DNA of 64,000 nucleotides, taken from Crocinitomicaceae bacterium (GTDB taxonomy: Bacteria > Bacteroidota > Bacteroidia > Flavobacteriales_D > Crocinitomicaceae). Location of the stretch: positions 20,885-84,884 of the forward strand of contig JAQXBM010000027.1 of assembly GCA_029252405.1 (NCBI GenBank), written 5' to 3'. Each line of letters starts with the position of its first letter. Position 1 is the stretch's first letter. Both the position numbers and the translations under genes were made by a program. A model generated the notes under the pieces. That model worked only from the letters and a program-made list of their open reading frames with translations, made no database searches and had not been told where the DNA came from. Positions 52,565 through 61,146 of the stretch are shown here, in pieces.

Positions 52565-52993
52565 TTAATCGCGTAAAACGCCTAAATTTTCCAATTCTTC
52601 TTTGTCCACTGTAGGTGGGAAAGTACCGTTTTCAACTTTGTTGAGGATGTGTTTTGCGGTACGTTCTGCTTTTTCTTCCGTATCAAATCCGTTAACTCCT
52701 TGAACCGAGGGAATGGAAGTTTGATTGATAACCATCGAACCTTTCTGAAAGATTTGATATCCCCAGTTGTTTTCAGAGATTGAAATCACTTTATACGACC
52801 ATTCAGAATCAGGTGTTGGAACAACGGTTTCCGGTGAATCAATAATTTCTTTTACAACTTCAGGAGTCGGATCGACGTCTGGAAATTCATCTTCGACAAT
52901 AGTTTCCGGGTCACGTAAGTCTTTCACTCGATCTTCAGGTTCAGCGCACGCACCAACAAGAACGATCAAAGCAATGGCAGAAAAATGCTTCAT
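52565..52993 (-). CDS. DUF4907-type lipoprotein
   Basis: The 142-residue lipoprotein has the lipobox LVGAC (Cys about 15) and an acidic Pro-rich linker. Residues about 66-138 form a DUF4907 domain: VISISENNWGYQIFQKGSMVINQTSIPSVQG, then TEEKAERTAKHILNKVENGTFPPTV and EELENLGV. Its ATG overlaps the stop of the Kelch gene by one base, so it is the last gene of the Kelch operon. DUF4907 genes beside Kelch genes suggest a shared pathway; no function is known. Confidence 0.82.
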   Translation of the reverse strand: MKHFSAIALIVLVGACAEPEDRVKDLRDPETIVEDEFPDVDPTPEVVKEIIDSPETVVPTPDSEWSYKVISISENNWGYQIFQKGSMVINQTSIPSVQGVNGFDTEEKAERTAKHILNKVENGTFPPTVDKEELENLGVLRD

Positions 52994-54198
52994 TAATTGA
53001 ATAGAATTTTATCAGAATAAACGACTCCATTTGTGTTAATCAGCTGGAAGAAATACGTTCCAGTGCTCAAATCATCGCGACGAATCATGAAGCCAGTATC
53101 CGTTTTCACTACGTGCTTTTCAGATGAGAGCTGTTTACCATCCAAACCAATTAGGCGGAGTGCCAAATCTTGATTATCAACATCAATTGTTACATAATCA
53201 TTTGCTGGAATGGGATAAACGCTTACATCACTTTTATCTAAATCGATACCATTACTCAAGGTAGGAGTGAAGGCGTACAAATCATCTAAGAAGATTCCGT
53301 TGTATCCTGTACCAACGAAACCTAATCCGTTCAATACAAATGCTACCGCGTTGCTTCTTCCCGGTCCAGGAAGGCCAGGCTGCTGGGTCCATGAGTCCAA
53401 CCAAAAGTTGTATTCCCATAAATCCGTTGAATAATTGAACGTGTTATCTTCTCCTGTACAGATGTAAGCATTTGGGAAAATTCCCCAACCTACGGCACCT
53501 TTTCTAGGAAGTCCAGGAAGACTAGCTTTCTGTATCCAGATGTCTGGTCCAGGTTGATATTGCCAAAAATCATTGCGCATGATGCCGTCATCACCTGTTC
53601 CAACGTATCCTTCACCACCCATTGTGAATGCCGCTGCTTCTTTACGAGCGGTTCCCCCAAAGTCGCTCAGTTGCGTCCAAGTGTTGGTGGCAGCATCATA
53701 GCTGTACATGTCTTTTTTCAATCCTGAGGCAGCAATTCCTGTTCCTACGTACGCGATTTCATCAATCACAAATACAATAGCCTGACGGCGAGCTTCTCCA
53801 ATGAAATCTGATTTTTGTGACCAAGTCTCTGAGACCAAATCGTATTCCCAGTTATCTTTAAAGAAACCGTTCGTTTCACCTTGTCCTAGGCACACATATG
53901 CCTTGAATCCAACCGCGAAGGCACAGGCAGAACCACGATTCAATCCAGCTCCGTTAATTCCTCCGAGGGATTCTTCTTGATCCCAATCATCCTGAAAGAA
54001 ATCGTACGAATACATTTTACGACGGAATCCTTCTTCATCCAATCCTGCAACAATGTACGCTTCATTATTCAAAATGAAAGCAGAACTAACCGAGCGAGGA
54101 GCTCCGTTTACAGAATCCTTTTGAGACCATGTGTTTTGTGCAAAGGAGGATATTGTGAGTAGCGTGAAGGATAGAGAGAGGGTAAGTGTTTTCAACAT
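52993..54198 (-). CDS. Secreted Kelch-repeat protein with type IX sorting domain (1)
   Basis: The 401-residue protein has a signal peptide (MLKTLTLSLSFTLLTISSFA) and five to six Kelch-type repeats: NNEAYIVAGLDEEGF, FKAYVCLGQGET, IAYVGTGIAASGLKKDMYSYD, GEGYVGTGDDGIM, NAYICTGEDNTF and GLGFVGTGYNG. Each is followed by WTQ or WIQKA motifs. The C-terminus is a type A sorting domain (VYPIPANDYVTIDVD ... STGTYFFQLI). Its start is 1 nt from the stop of the next Kelch gene upstream. Likely surface propeller. Confidence 0.9.
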   Translation of the reverse strand: MLKTLTLSLSFTLLTISSFAQNTWSQKDSVNGAPRSVSSAFILNNEAYIVAGLDEEGFRRKMYSYDFFQDDWDQEESLGGINGAGLNRGSACAFAVGFKAYVCLGQGETNGFFKDNWEYDLVSETWSQKSDFIGEARRQAIVFVIDEIAYVGTGIAASGLKKDMYSYDAATNTWTQLSDFGGTARKEAAAFTMGGEGYVGTGDDGIMRNDFWQYQPGPDIWIQKASLPGLPRKGAVGWGIFPNAYICTGEDNTFNYSTDLWEYNFWLDSWTQQPGLPGPGRSNAVAFVLNGLGFVGTGYNGIFLDDLYAFTPTLSNGIDLDKSDVSVYPIPANDYVTIDVDNQDLALRLIGLDGKQLSSEKHVVKTDTGFMIRRDDLSTGTYFFQLINTNGVVYSDKILFN

Positions 54199-54199
54199 A

Positions 54200-55408
54200 C
54201 TACTTGATAATTAAATTTTGAGTAGAAACAATTTGCTTGTCTTTGCGACCGATGAGGATGTAATTTCCTTGAGCGAAATCGGAAACCTGAATGCTTTGAA
54301 TTCCTTTTCCAGAAACCAGTTTTTGTCCAGAAACGGAGTAGAGCTCTATTTCATCGATTTGTTGGGCAACGTAGTTGAGATTCACAACATCGTGACTTGG
54401 GTTCGGGTACATGGCTAAATCAATTTCAACCTCCCCAATTCCGAGTACTGATCCAGGTGTGTATTCGTGCATGCTCATTTTCTTTCCTGAGTAGCCCTTT
54501 CCTGTTCCAACGTAGGCTTTACCGTTCACGACAAATGCCACAGCGTTCTTACGAGGACTTCCGCCATACGTAGCTTTAACCGACCATCCGTCTGTGAATG
54601 GGTTGTATTCCCATAGGTCGTCTAGGAATCCTCCATTGGCGCCTAGAGTAACAAACCCGCGTTGTCCAATTGTAAAAGCTGTTGTTGATGCGCGTTCACT
54701 TGCTGGGAAATCTGCTTTTGCTGTCCACTGGTTGGTTGTCCCGTCAAATTCCCATAAGTCTTTTCGATATAAATCTTGATCCGTTCCAAATCCAACGTAG
54801 GCTTTAAAGTCTATAACAAAGCTGGTCAATTGATAGCGAACGCCTCCTGGAAAATTCGCTAATTGCGTCCAAGAATCAAGGCTTGGTTTGTACTCCCAAA
54901 GTTGATTGGTGTAATTGTTTGGGCCTCTTTTTCCGCCACAGACATATCCTTTCGAATCGATGGCAAAGCCTGTCGCAAAATAAACCCCGTTTCCGAAGTT
55001 TCCAGGGTAATCCGCTTTTTGCGTCCACGAATTCCCTGTTGGATCGTATTGCCAAAAGTCGGCAAGCGTTGACGAACCAAAAGCAGTTGCAACGACCGAA
55101 TCCATTCCCGTTCCAACATAGGCAAAATCACCAATGGTAAAAGCTACAGCATTTCTGCGCATGCTTCCAGGAATATCCGCCACTTGTGTCCAAACGTCTG
55201 TTGTTGGATCGTATTTCCAGAAATCGCTCAACACAGTTTCAGCGGTATCGACACCAGTTCCAAGATAACCGAAGTCACCAATTGAAAATGCAACCGCGCG
55301 TTCGCGCTTGAGTCCAGTAAAATCTGCTTTTTTCGTCCAGTAATTCTCGGTCTGTCCAAAGGAAAAGAAGCTGAGAACTACTATTGATAGGGTAAGTAGA
55401 TAGTTCAT
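54200..55408 (-). CDS. Secreted Kelch-repeat protein with type IX sorting domain (2)
   Basis: The 402-residue protein has a signal peptide (MNYLLTLSIVVLSFFSFGQ) and repeats such as DFGYLGTGVDTAE, DFAYVGTGMDSV, SKGYVCGGKRG, FKAYVGFGTDQD, QRGFVTLGANGG and GKAYVGTGKGYS, each in a block with YDPTTDVWTQVADIPG-like linkers. The C-terminus has MYPNPSHDVVNLNY and FAQGNYILIG. It is one of four tandem paralogues and touches the preceding gene with no gap. Confidence 0.9.
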   Translation of the reverse strand: MNYLLTLSIVVLSFFSFGQTENYWTKKADFTGLKRERAVAFSIGDFGYLGTGVDTAETVLSDFWKYDPTTDVWTQVADIPGSMRRNAVAFTIGDFAYVGTGMDSVVATAFGSSTLADFWQYDPTGNSWTQKADYPGNFGNGVYFATGFAIDSKGYVCGGKRGPNNYTNQLWEYKPSLDSWTQLANFPGGVRYQLTSFVIDFKAYVGFGTDQDLYRKDLWEFDGTTNQWTAKADFPASERASTTAFTIGQRGFVTLGANGGFLDDLWEYNPFTDGWSVKATYGGSPRKNAVAFVVNGKAYVGTGKGYSGKKMSMHEYTPGSVLGIGEVEIDLAMYPNPSHDVVNLNYVAQQIDEIELYSVSGQKLVSGKGIQSIQVSDFAQGNYILIGRKDKQIVSTQNLIIK

Positions 55409-56593
55409 TTAGTTAAAGATAAAGCGTTTAGTAAGTACCGATTTATTGTCGTGCAGCACCTCAAAAAGGTAGGTTCCTGCAGGAAGTCCATTTCGGTGTA
55501 ATTCGCATTTTGCATTTTCAGATTTCAGTGTTGTCATTAATTGACCTGACATTGAATAAACTCGAATGCTGTAGTCATTGATTTCATCTGAGGAAAATCT
55601 CACCACATCAACCGATGGATTTGGGCCGTAAGAAAATTGGATTTCATGTTCTGGCGAATCCAGTCCCGCGAAAACTTGAGAAGCGTTGAATTCCCATAGA
55701 TCGTTGTAGTTCGTTCCGCTCGTTCCAATTCCTAGGTATGAGCGCCCGTTGATTGAGAAAGCTGAACAAAAACGTCTTTTTGATCCTGGGAAATCAGGTA
55801 GCTGCGTCCATTGATTTAAAGCTGGATCAAACTCCCAAAATTCGCGTTGCACTTGTGAAAATGAGCCATCGTATCCACAAACGATATAACCTTTGTTGCT
55901 TTGAGAAAAGCTGGCACCTCCAGCCGAAGCTAAACCTGGGAAGGAAGCACGAGATACCCACTGATCGAGCAGTGGCTTATATTCCCACAGGGAAGTGTTT
56001 GATTTTACGTATCCTTTACCGTCTATGACAAAGGTCGAATTCCACGACCATACGCTAAAAGGAAGTGTGTTTTTTATGGACCAACTATTTGTTGCAGGGT
56101 CGTATTCTGCCAATGAGGAACCTGAAACCGCGTAGCCTTTATTGTTAATAACGAAGCCTTCACGATTGACGTATTGCGCGGGCATTGGCCCCATCAAGCT
56201 CCAATAATTCAGTACTGGATCGTAGCGGTACATGTTAGCATCCGAACCAACTTGTCCTCCACCTATGTAGCCGAACTCATCCATTCCAAATGCCAATGCT
56301 GCATAGTTTCCGTTTCCGTTATTTCCAATGTAATCGGCCCGTTGCGTCCAAGAGTTCGTTGCTGGATCGTATTCCCACCAATCTTTCTTTACAATGTTCG
56401 GTCCTGCGCCGTTGTAGTGACCAAGCCCCATGTATCCTCTGTTTCCGATGGATATTCCAGTTCCTCTGTGTCGACCTTCTGCCCCAAAGTTGGCCTTTGA
56501 AGTCCAGCCAGAAATAGAGGCAGATGCTTCTTGTGCAAAAAGCGCACAGATCAGAATGAGGGCAGAACGTATAGCTGTTTTTTTCATACTCAT
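55409..56593 (-). CDS. Secreted Kelch-repeat protein with type IX sorting domain (3)
   Basis: The 394-residue protein starts MSMKKTAIRSALILICALF; the ATG at 56593 overlaps the previous stop (ATGA), though MKK at 56587 is also possible. It has Kelch-like units NRGYMGLGHYNG, EFGYIGGGQVGS, NKGYAVSGSS, GKGYVKSNTS, NKGYIVCGYDG and GRSYLGIGTSG. The first unit shares GLGHYNGAGPN with paralogue 4. The C-terminal domain has YGPNPSVDVVRFSS and LPAGTYLFEVL. It is part of the operon. Confidence 0.9.
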   Translation of the reverse strand: MSMKKTAIRSALILICALFAQEASASISGWTSKANFGAEGRHRGTGISIGNRGYMGLGHYNGAGPNIVKKDWWEYDPATNSWTQRADYIGNNGNGNYAALAFGMDEFGYIGGGQVGSDANMYRYDPVLNYWSLMGPMPAQYVNREGFVINNKGYAVSGSSLAEYDPATNSWSIKNTLPFSVWSWNSTFVIDGKGYVKSNTSLWEYKPLLDQWVSRASFPGLASAGGASFSQSNKGYIVCGYDGSFSQVQREFWEFDPALNQWTQLPDFPGSKRRFCSAFSINGRSYLGIGTSGTNYNDLWEFNASQVFAGLDSPEHEIQFSYGPNPSVDVVRFSSDEINDYSIRVYSMSGQLMTTLKSENAKCELHRNGLPAGTYLFEVLHDNKSVLTKRFIFN

Positions 56594-57798
56594 TGAATAA
56601 TTAGTTTTTCCGACTTAACCACTTTGTCGTTGTAGATAATGTTGCACAGATAATGTCCAGCATTCCATGGACTTGTTTCAATTGTGTTGAGCTGAGACCA
56701 AGGTGAAGTGAATACCACTTGCCCCGTTAAGCTGATAATTTCCAATTGAATTTTACTTTGATCAATTTCTTGCGGCCATTCTACCTCAAAGTTGAGGTAA
56801 TCAGTTGATGGGTTTGGATAGGCAATAATTTCCAACTTATCCAATGTTCGTTCTATAAGTGACAATGATTGATCCCATAGCCACAAATCCTTAAAGTTGG
56901 TACCGTTTGTTCCCAAACAAGCATAAACGAATCCGTTTAGCGGTGTGGCAGTAAAATATCGACGGGCTGTTCCTGAAAAATCTTCGATTTGAACCCACGT
57001 ATCATTTGAAGGTTCATATTCCCACATATCAGCAAGGCTTCCTGTCGTGCTATTCCCGCCAGTTCCGATATAACCTTTTCCATTTAAAGCGAATCCCATT
57101 GCTTCTTTTCTAGTTATTGGACTAACGGAGGACTTTTGCGTCCAAAAGTCGAGTGCAGGGTCATATTGCCAGAAATCATCTATGGTGCCAGGGTCTAAAT
57201 CACCCGTTCCGACGTATCCATAGTTGTCAATTGAAAAGGCTACGGCAGATGTTCTTGGAATTGGCAGCGAAGAAACTTGAGACCATGTTTCATTTGAGGG
57301 ATCAAAGCGGTAGAATGAGCTAAGGGTTCCAGATGTTGACTCGCCACTTCCCGTGTAGGCGTAGTCACCAATTACAAATGATACAGCACCACGTCTACCA
57401 ATACCTGGAAAACTATTAATCTCGATCCATGTGTTTGTGACTGCGTCGTATTTGTAAAAATTTTGAACCAAGACACTACCTGAAGCACTTGTTCTTCCTG
57501 TTCCGACGTATCCTACGCCGTTCATTGTGAATCCTGTTGCATGGTAGCACAATCCACCCAGGTAATCCGCTTTTTGTGACCATGAATTGGTCGAGGGATC
57601 GTACTCCCACCAATCATCAAACAAAATGTTCGGACCTGCTCCATTGTAGTGGCCAAGTCCAGTATATACTTTATTTCCAATGGTAAGTAGTGTCGTTCTA
57701 TGTCGAGCAATTCCACCGAAATCGGCTTTTTGAATCCAACCACCAGCAAAGCAGTTCAAATTCATAAAAAAGAAAAATGCGAGTACAGCTATTCTCAT
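56590..57798 (-). CDS. Secreted Kelch-repeat protein with type IX sorting domain (4)
   Basis: The 402-residue protein has a signal peptide (MRIAVLAFFFFMNLNCFA) and units NKVYTGLGHYNG, GVGYVGTGRTSA, DYAYTGSGEST, NYGYVGTGDLD, GKGYIGTGGNS and GFVYACLGTNG, each linked by WxQK or WSQV motifs. The C-terminus has AYPNPSTDYLNFEV and AGHYLCNIIYN. It overlaps the GEVED-like gene by 4 nt. Within the array it is closest to paralogue 3 at the N-terminus. Confidence 0.9.
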   Translation of the reverse strand: MRIAVLAFFFFMNLNCFAGGWIQKADFGGIARHRTTLLTIGNKVYTGLGHYNGAGPNILFDDWWEYDPSTNSWSQKADYLGGLCYHATGFTMNGVGYVGTGRTSASGSVLVQNFYKYDAVTNTWIEINSFPGIGRRGAVSFVIGDYAYTGSGESTSGTLSSFYRFDPSNETWSQVSSLPIPRTSAVAFSIDNYGYVGTGDLDPGTIDDFWQYDPALDFWTQKSSVSPITRKEAMGFALNGKGYIGTGGNSTTGSLADMWEYEPSNDTWVQIEDFSGTARRYFTATPLNGFVYACLGTNGTNFKDLWLWDQSLSLIERTLDKLEIIAYPNPSTDYLNFEVEWPQEIDQSKIQLEIISLTGQVVFTSPWSQLNTIETSPWNAGHYLCNIIYNDKVVKSEKLIIQ

Positions 57799-58940
57799 TT
57801 GATCAATAATTTTTTCATCGAAACAGTAGACTCAGTTTGAATTTTAAAGACATACATTCCTGAGGCAAGGCCCGAAAGATCAATCTCTTGTTTGTTCGAA
57901 ACATCCATGTTTTTTACGGTTTCTCCGCGGGAGTCAATCAAGGTAACCACTCCACCTTGCGCACCTTCAAAGAATACACTTGAATTTGCAGGGTTAGGGA
58001 AGAGGCTGAATGTCGATTCTTCAATGGTAGGAACTGATACTATTCCTTGCCCAATATTTAAAGTGTAATCTCCAATTTGGTTGTTCCATCCTTCCACAAT
58101 TACATAAAGCGAATCATGTCCAGTTGTAGCAATGTTTATTTCCGATTGAGGACCGCAGTTTGGCGAGTCGTCGTTAATCGCGATTGGGTTTCCTTGAGCA
58201 TCCGTCACCGTTAAGAAAGTGTCAAATCCAGATCCACACGTAGAAATCGACAAGCTCGAAAGAGCAGAAAACGATGTCAACAAATAATAAACGTCAGGTG
58301 AAATGTAAACTGGATTCTGACTTGAGTAGCAAATTGAGTTCGAGTAATTCTCGCTAAAGGGATAAGTTGAAACTGGACGTGCATCTGAGAAATCATCTCC
58401 AGTATAGCCCGTACAATCAATTCCTCCTTGAATATTAATAAGAAAATCAGTTGAAGAGCCCCATGTGTAGCTTGCGCAAGGATCGAGAGGAAGCGTGGAA
58501 TTCTCTTGTTGGTTGATGCGCATTTTAGTTGCCCCCATCATTGCAGTTCCAGGAACCGTAAAATTGAAGATGCTTTGAGCAGTTGGTGGAGTTCCAGCCC
58601 AAATACCAATTGATTCAGTAGTTTCAAACACTCCATTTTGATTGAAATCAATCCAAACTTCTCCAGAACCACCGTAGTTTCCACCGCAGGTGCCAAATTG
58701 CACGCTGATTGTATAGTTACTTCCTGCTCCTAATGTTACGGATTGAGAATTGTATTGTTCAACTCCTGTTACTCCTGGACATCCTGTATATGTGATTCCT
58801 CCAGCGTCACCAAAAAGACTAACTGACTCGATATTAGAGTCATTAGGTGAAGTAGGGCCACCAGTCAAACAATACTGTCCGAAAGCAAATGAAGTGAAAA
58901 ACAGTGTAGTTGTAAGTAGAAGTCTAGCCATAGAGTGCAT
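57795..58940 (-). CDS. Secreted GEVED-domain protein with type IX sorting domain
   Basis: The 381-residue protein has a signal peptide; either MHSMARLLL (58940) or MARLLL (58931) may be the start. A GEVED-like domain (about 30-165) contains ITYTGCPGVTGVEQYNSQSVTLGAG, WIDFNQNGVFETTESIG and TKMRINQQENSTLPLDPC. A PPC-like beta domain follows (SDARPVSTYPFSENYSNSI ... GQGIVSVP). The sorting domain is FSLFPNPANSSVFFEG and ASGMYVFKIQ. It heads the Kelch operon, and a promoter is expected in the 103 nt upstream. Confidence 0.85.
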   Translation of the reverse strand: MHSMARLLLTTTLFFTSFAFGQYCLTGGPTSPNDSNIESVSLFGDAGGITYTGCPGVTGVEQYNSQSVTLGAGSNYTISVQFGTCGGNYGGSGEVWIDFNQNGVFETTESIGIWAGTPPTAQSIFNFTVPGTAMMGATKMRINQQENSTLPLDPCASYTWGSSTDFLINIQGGIDCTGYTGDDFSDARPVSTYPFSENYSNSICYSSQNPVYISPDVYYLLTSFSALSSLSISTCGSGFDTFLTVTDAQGNPIAINDDSPNCGPQSEINIATTGHDSLYVIVEGWNNQIGDYTLNIGQGIVSVPTIEESTFSLFPNPANSSVFFEGAQGGVVTLIDSRGETVKNMDVSNKQEIDLSGLASGMYVFKIQTESTVSMKKLLIK

Positions 58941-59043
58941 TTAACAATTTCGAAACAATTCCGATATGATAAGTTAATATTAGTAAAAATATCTCATAAA
59001 GGAAGACGTAAATAGCCCTATTTTGGTTGCGCAGATTGAATTC

Positions 59044-61131
59044 CTAGTTGTTTTTACGCCACTTCTTGAAAATTTTCTTGGTGCTTTTTTTCGTCGCAAA
59101 AACAGGAGCACTTTTGCCCTTTTTGTCGAGCTGGTTCATATCAGCTCCTTTCGCTAGTAAATCCAAAACAAGGTCATTTTGTGCATAAATAGACGCAATA
59201 AAAAGCGCTGTTTGACCAGTGGAATTAACGTGTGAGTTGATCTCAAAATCGACGTCATCCGACAGAAGTTTGTTCATCATCTGAATGTTGCCTTTTTTTG
59301 CAGCGACATAGGCAATGTTCTGAACCACCTTTTCTTGTAGGATAATCACATCATGCTGCGACATCAAAGTAATGATCGATTGAAGGTCTTCCGCAATAAG
59401 CGCCGCTTTGATATCACTTTCCAATTTCATGGTGATTTTGTATTGTTCATTGCGCTCTTCTTTGGTCATTGCTCCCTGACTCCTCAAGTAAGAAATTATT
59501 TCATCGGTGCCTTCTTTTTGGGCGTAGTCCATCACGTTCTTCTTGAAGTAACCGATTGCATTGACATCTGCACCGTTTTCGGCGAGGAATTTTACCAAGG
59601 TTAGGTTTTTCGCTTTTACTGCTTTGATAATTGCTTGCTCATCGAAATAGCAGCGCTTGTTCACATCGATTCCTTTTTCAACGAGGAAGTAGGCTAGTTC
59701 GAGATCATTCTGTTTGATCGCTTCGCACATATAGGTGTTATCCCAATCGTCGGTTGCGTTGATGTCCGCATCTTTTTCTATCAAAAATTTAATGATCTCC
59801 GATTCGCTGCAAGCAGGGCGTTCACCTTTGTTATCTTGTGTATTCGCGTCCGCTCCGAGGCCTACGAGTTCAATAACGCGATCCAGCTGCCCTTTTTCCA
59901 CTGCTTTAAACAAGAGTGTTTCACCAGAATTTCCTTTCGTGTTGATATCGGCTCCAGCTTGCAAAAAGGTGTTTTGAATTTCCTGCCCATCGGATGAAAA
60001 ACCGTAAGAATTCGAGACCATGTAGTAAAATGCCGTATTGTTCAGTTTGTTTTTGTGCTGAATATCTGCTCCGAGTGAAATCAAATAAACCATTGCATTT
60101 TGTCGATTGCCAATCGCGGCCTTCAGTAATAAGGTATTTCCATCCAAACTTTTATGATTGATGTCCGCGCCTTGCTTTACGAGGAAATCGAATGTTGTTC
60201 TGGAATCATCGCCCAATGCATAAAATAGTGCTGTTTCTCCTTTGTTATTTTGGGCGTCAACAGTTATTCCTTTCTCCAATAAATAAGCACAAACTTGCTG
60301 TGACCCTTTGTTTGCTGCTTTCATGAGGGCATTTTCACCCGCCTTGTTCTTTTTTAATACGTACAAATTGAATTCTTCGACGCACTTTTTTACCTTACTT
60401 AAATCTCCTTTTGACGCAGCAATCAAGAGCATGGAATTTCCATCTTTGTCTTCTGAATTTGGTGGAACACCTTGTCCAATGAGATGTTTCACAATAGGAT
60501 CGTTTGAACGCGAGAATGCTTCAATTAATAACCACGATTTATCTTCGAGGTCTTTGCTTAGACTTAAAATAATGTCATTCTTTCCATAGTCAAGCGCACT
60601 ATTAATCCCACGATCGAGCGGCACACCTTTGTCAACAAGGTGTCTGACCATTGCCAAATTGTTGTTCGAAACAGCTTTGTCGATTGGTGATACGTAGTAT
60701 TTACGGAATAATCCTTTTCGTCGTTTTTGGGAGAAATCAACATCCGCCCCGTTGGAGGTGAGCAATTTCACCATTTCAAGGTTGTTGTTCTCTGCGGCAT
60801 AGACCACGGCTTGACGAATTGAGAAACCCTTGCTGATCAGATACTTTGTGAGCGCGATATTATCTGATTGAACGGCTTGATACAGTCCGCTTCGGTCTTC
60901 CGCGCCAGCCTCAACTAAATATTTGACAATATTCGTATTCCCTTTTTGGATGGCAATTTTGAGCGCTGATTGCATATATCGGTCCTCTTCATTGACATCA
61001 GCGCCAGCTTCTACAAGCACTTTCACTTCAGCTAAATTATTCGCTTGAACTGCTTTAATTAATGGTGAGGATTCTTGAGCTATGCTGCCAAAGGCAAACA
61101 GGAAAAGGAAGGGGAGTAGAATATGTTTCAT
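59044..61131 (-). CDS. Secreted ankyrin-repeat protein
   Basis: The 695-residue protein has a signal peptide (MKHILLPFLFLFAFGSIAQ) and about 16 ankyrin repeats with the pattern NLAEVKVLVEAGADVNEED, NTNIVKYLVEAGAED, NLEMVKLLTSNGADVDF, QQVCAYLLEKGITVDAQNNKGETALFYAL, and so on to the C-terminus. The long array suggests a periplasmic or secreted protein-binding scaffold. There is no sorting domain at the end (KKSTKKIFKKWRKNN). It is 15 nt downstream of the sialidase-like gene on the same strand, so the two may be one transcript. Confidence 0.9.
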   Translation of the reverse strand: MKHILLPFLFLFAFGSIAQESSPLIKAVQANNLAEVKVLVEAGADVNEEDRYMQSALKIAIQKGNTNIVKYLVEAGAEDRSGLYQAVQSDNIALTKYLISKGFSIRQAVVYAAENNNLEMVKLLTSNGADVDFSQKRRKGLFRKYYVSPIDKAVSNNNLAMVRHLVDKGVPLDRGINSALDYGKNDIILSLSKDLEDKSWLLIEAFSRSNDPIVKHLIGQGVPPNSEDKDGNSMLLIAASKGDLSKVKKCVEEFNLYVLKKNKAGENALMKAANKGSQQVCAYLLEKGITVDAQNNKGETALFYALGDDSRTTFDFLVKQGADINHKSLDGNTLLLKAAIGNRQNAMVYLISLGADIQHKNKLNNTAFYYMVSNSYGFSSDGQEIQNTFLQAGADINTKGNSGETLLFKAVEKGQLDRVIELVGLGADANTQDNKGERPACSESEIIKFLIEKDADINATDDWDNTYMCEAIKQNDLELAYFLVEKGIDVNKRCYFDEQAIIKAVKAKNLTLVKFLAENGADVNAIGYFKKNVMDYAQKEGTDEIISYLRSQGAMTKEERNEQYKITMKLESDIKAALIAEDLQSIITLMSQHDVIILQEKVVQNIAYVAAKKGNIQMMNKLLSDDVDFEINSHVNSTGQTALFIASIYAQNDLVLDLLAKGADMNQLDKKGKSAPVFATKKSTKKIFKKWRKNN

Positions 61132-61146
61132 TGATCTCGGTTGATA

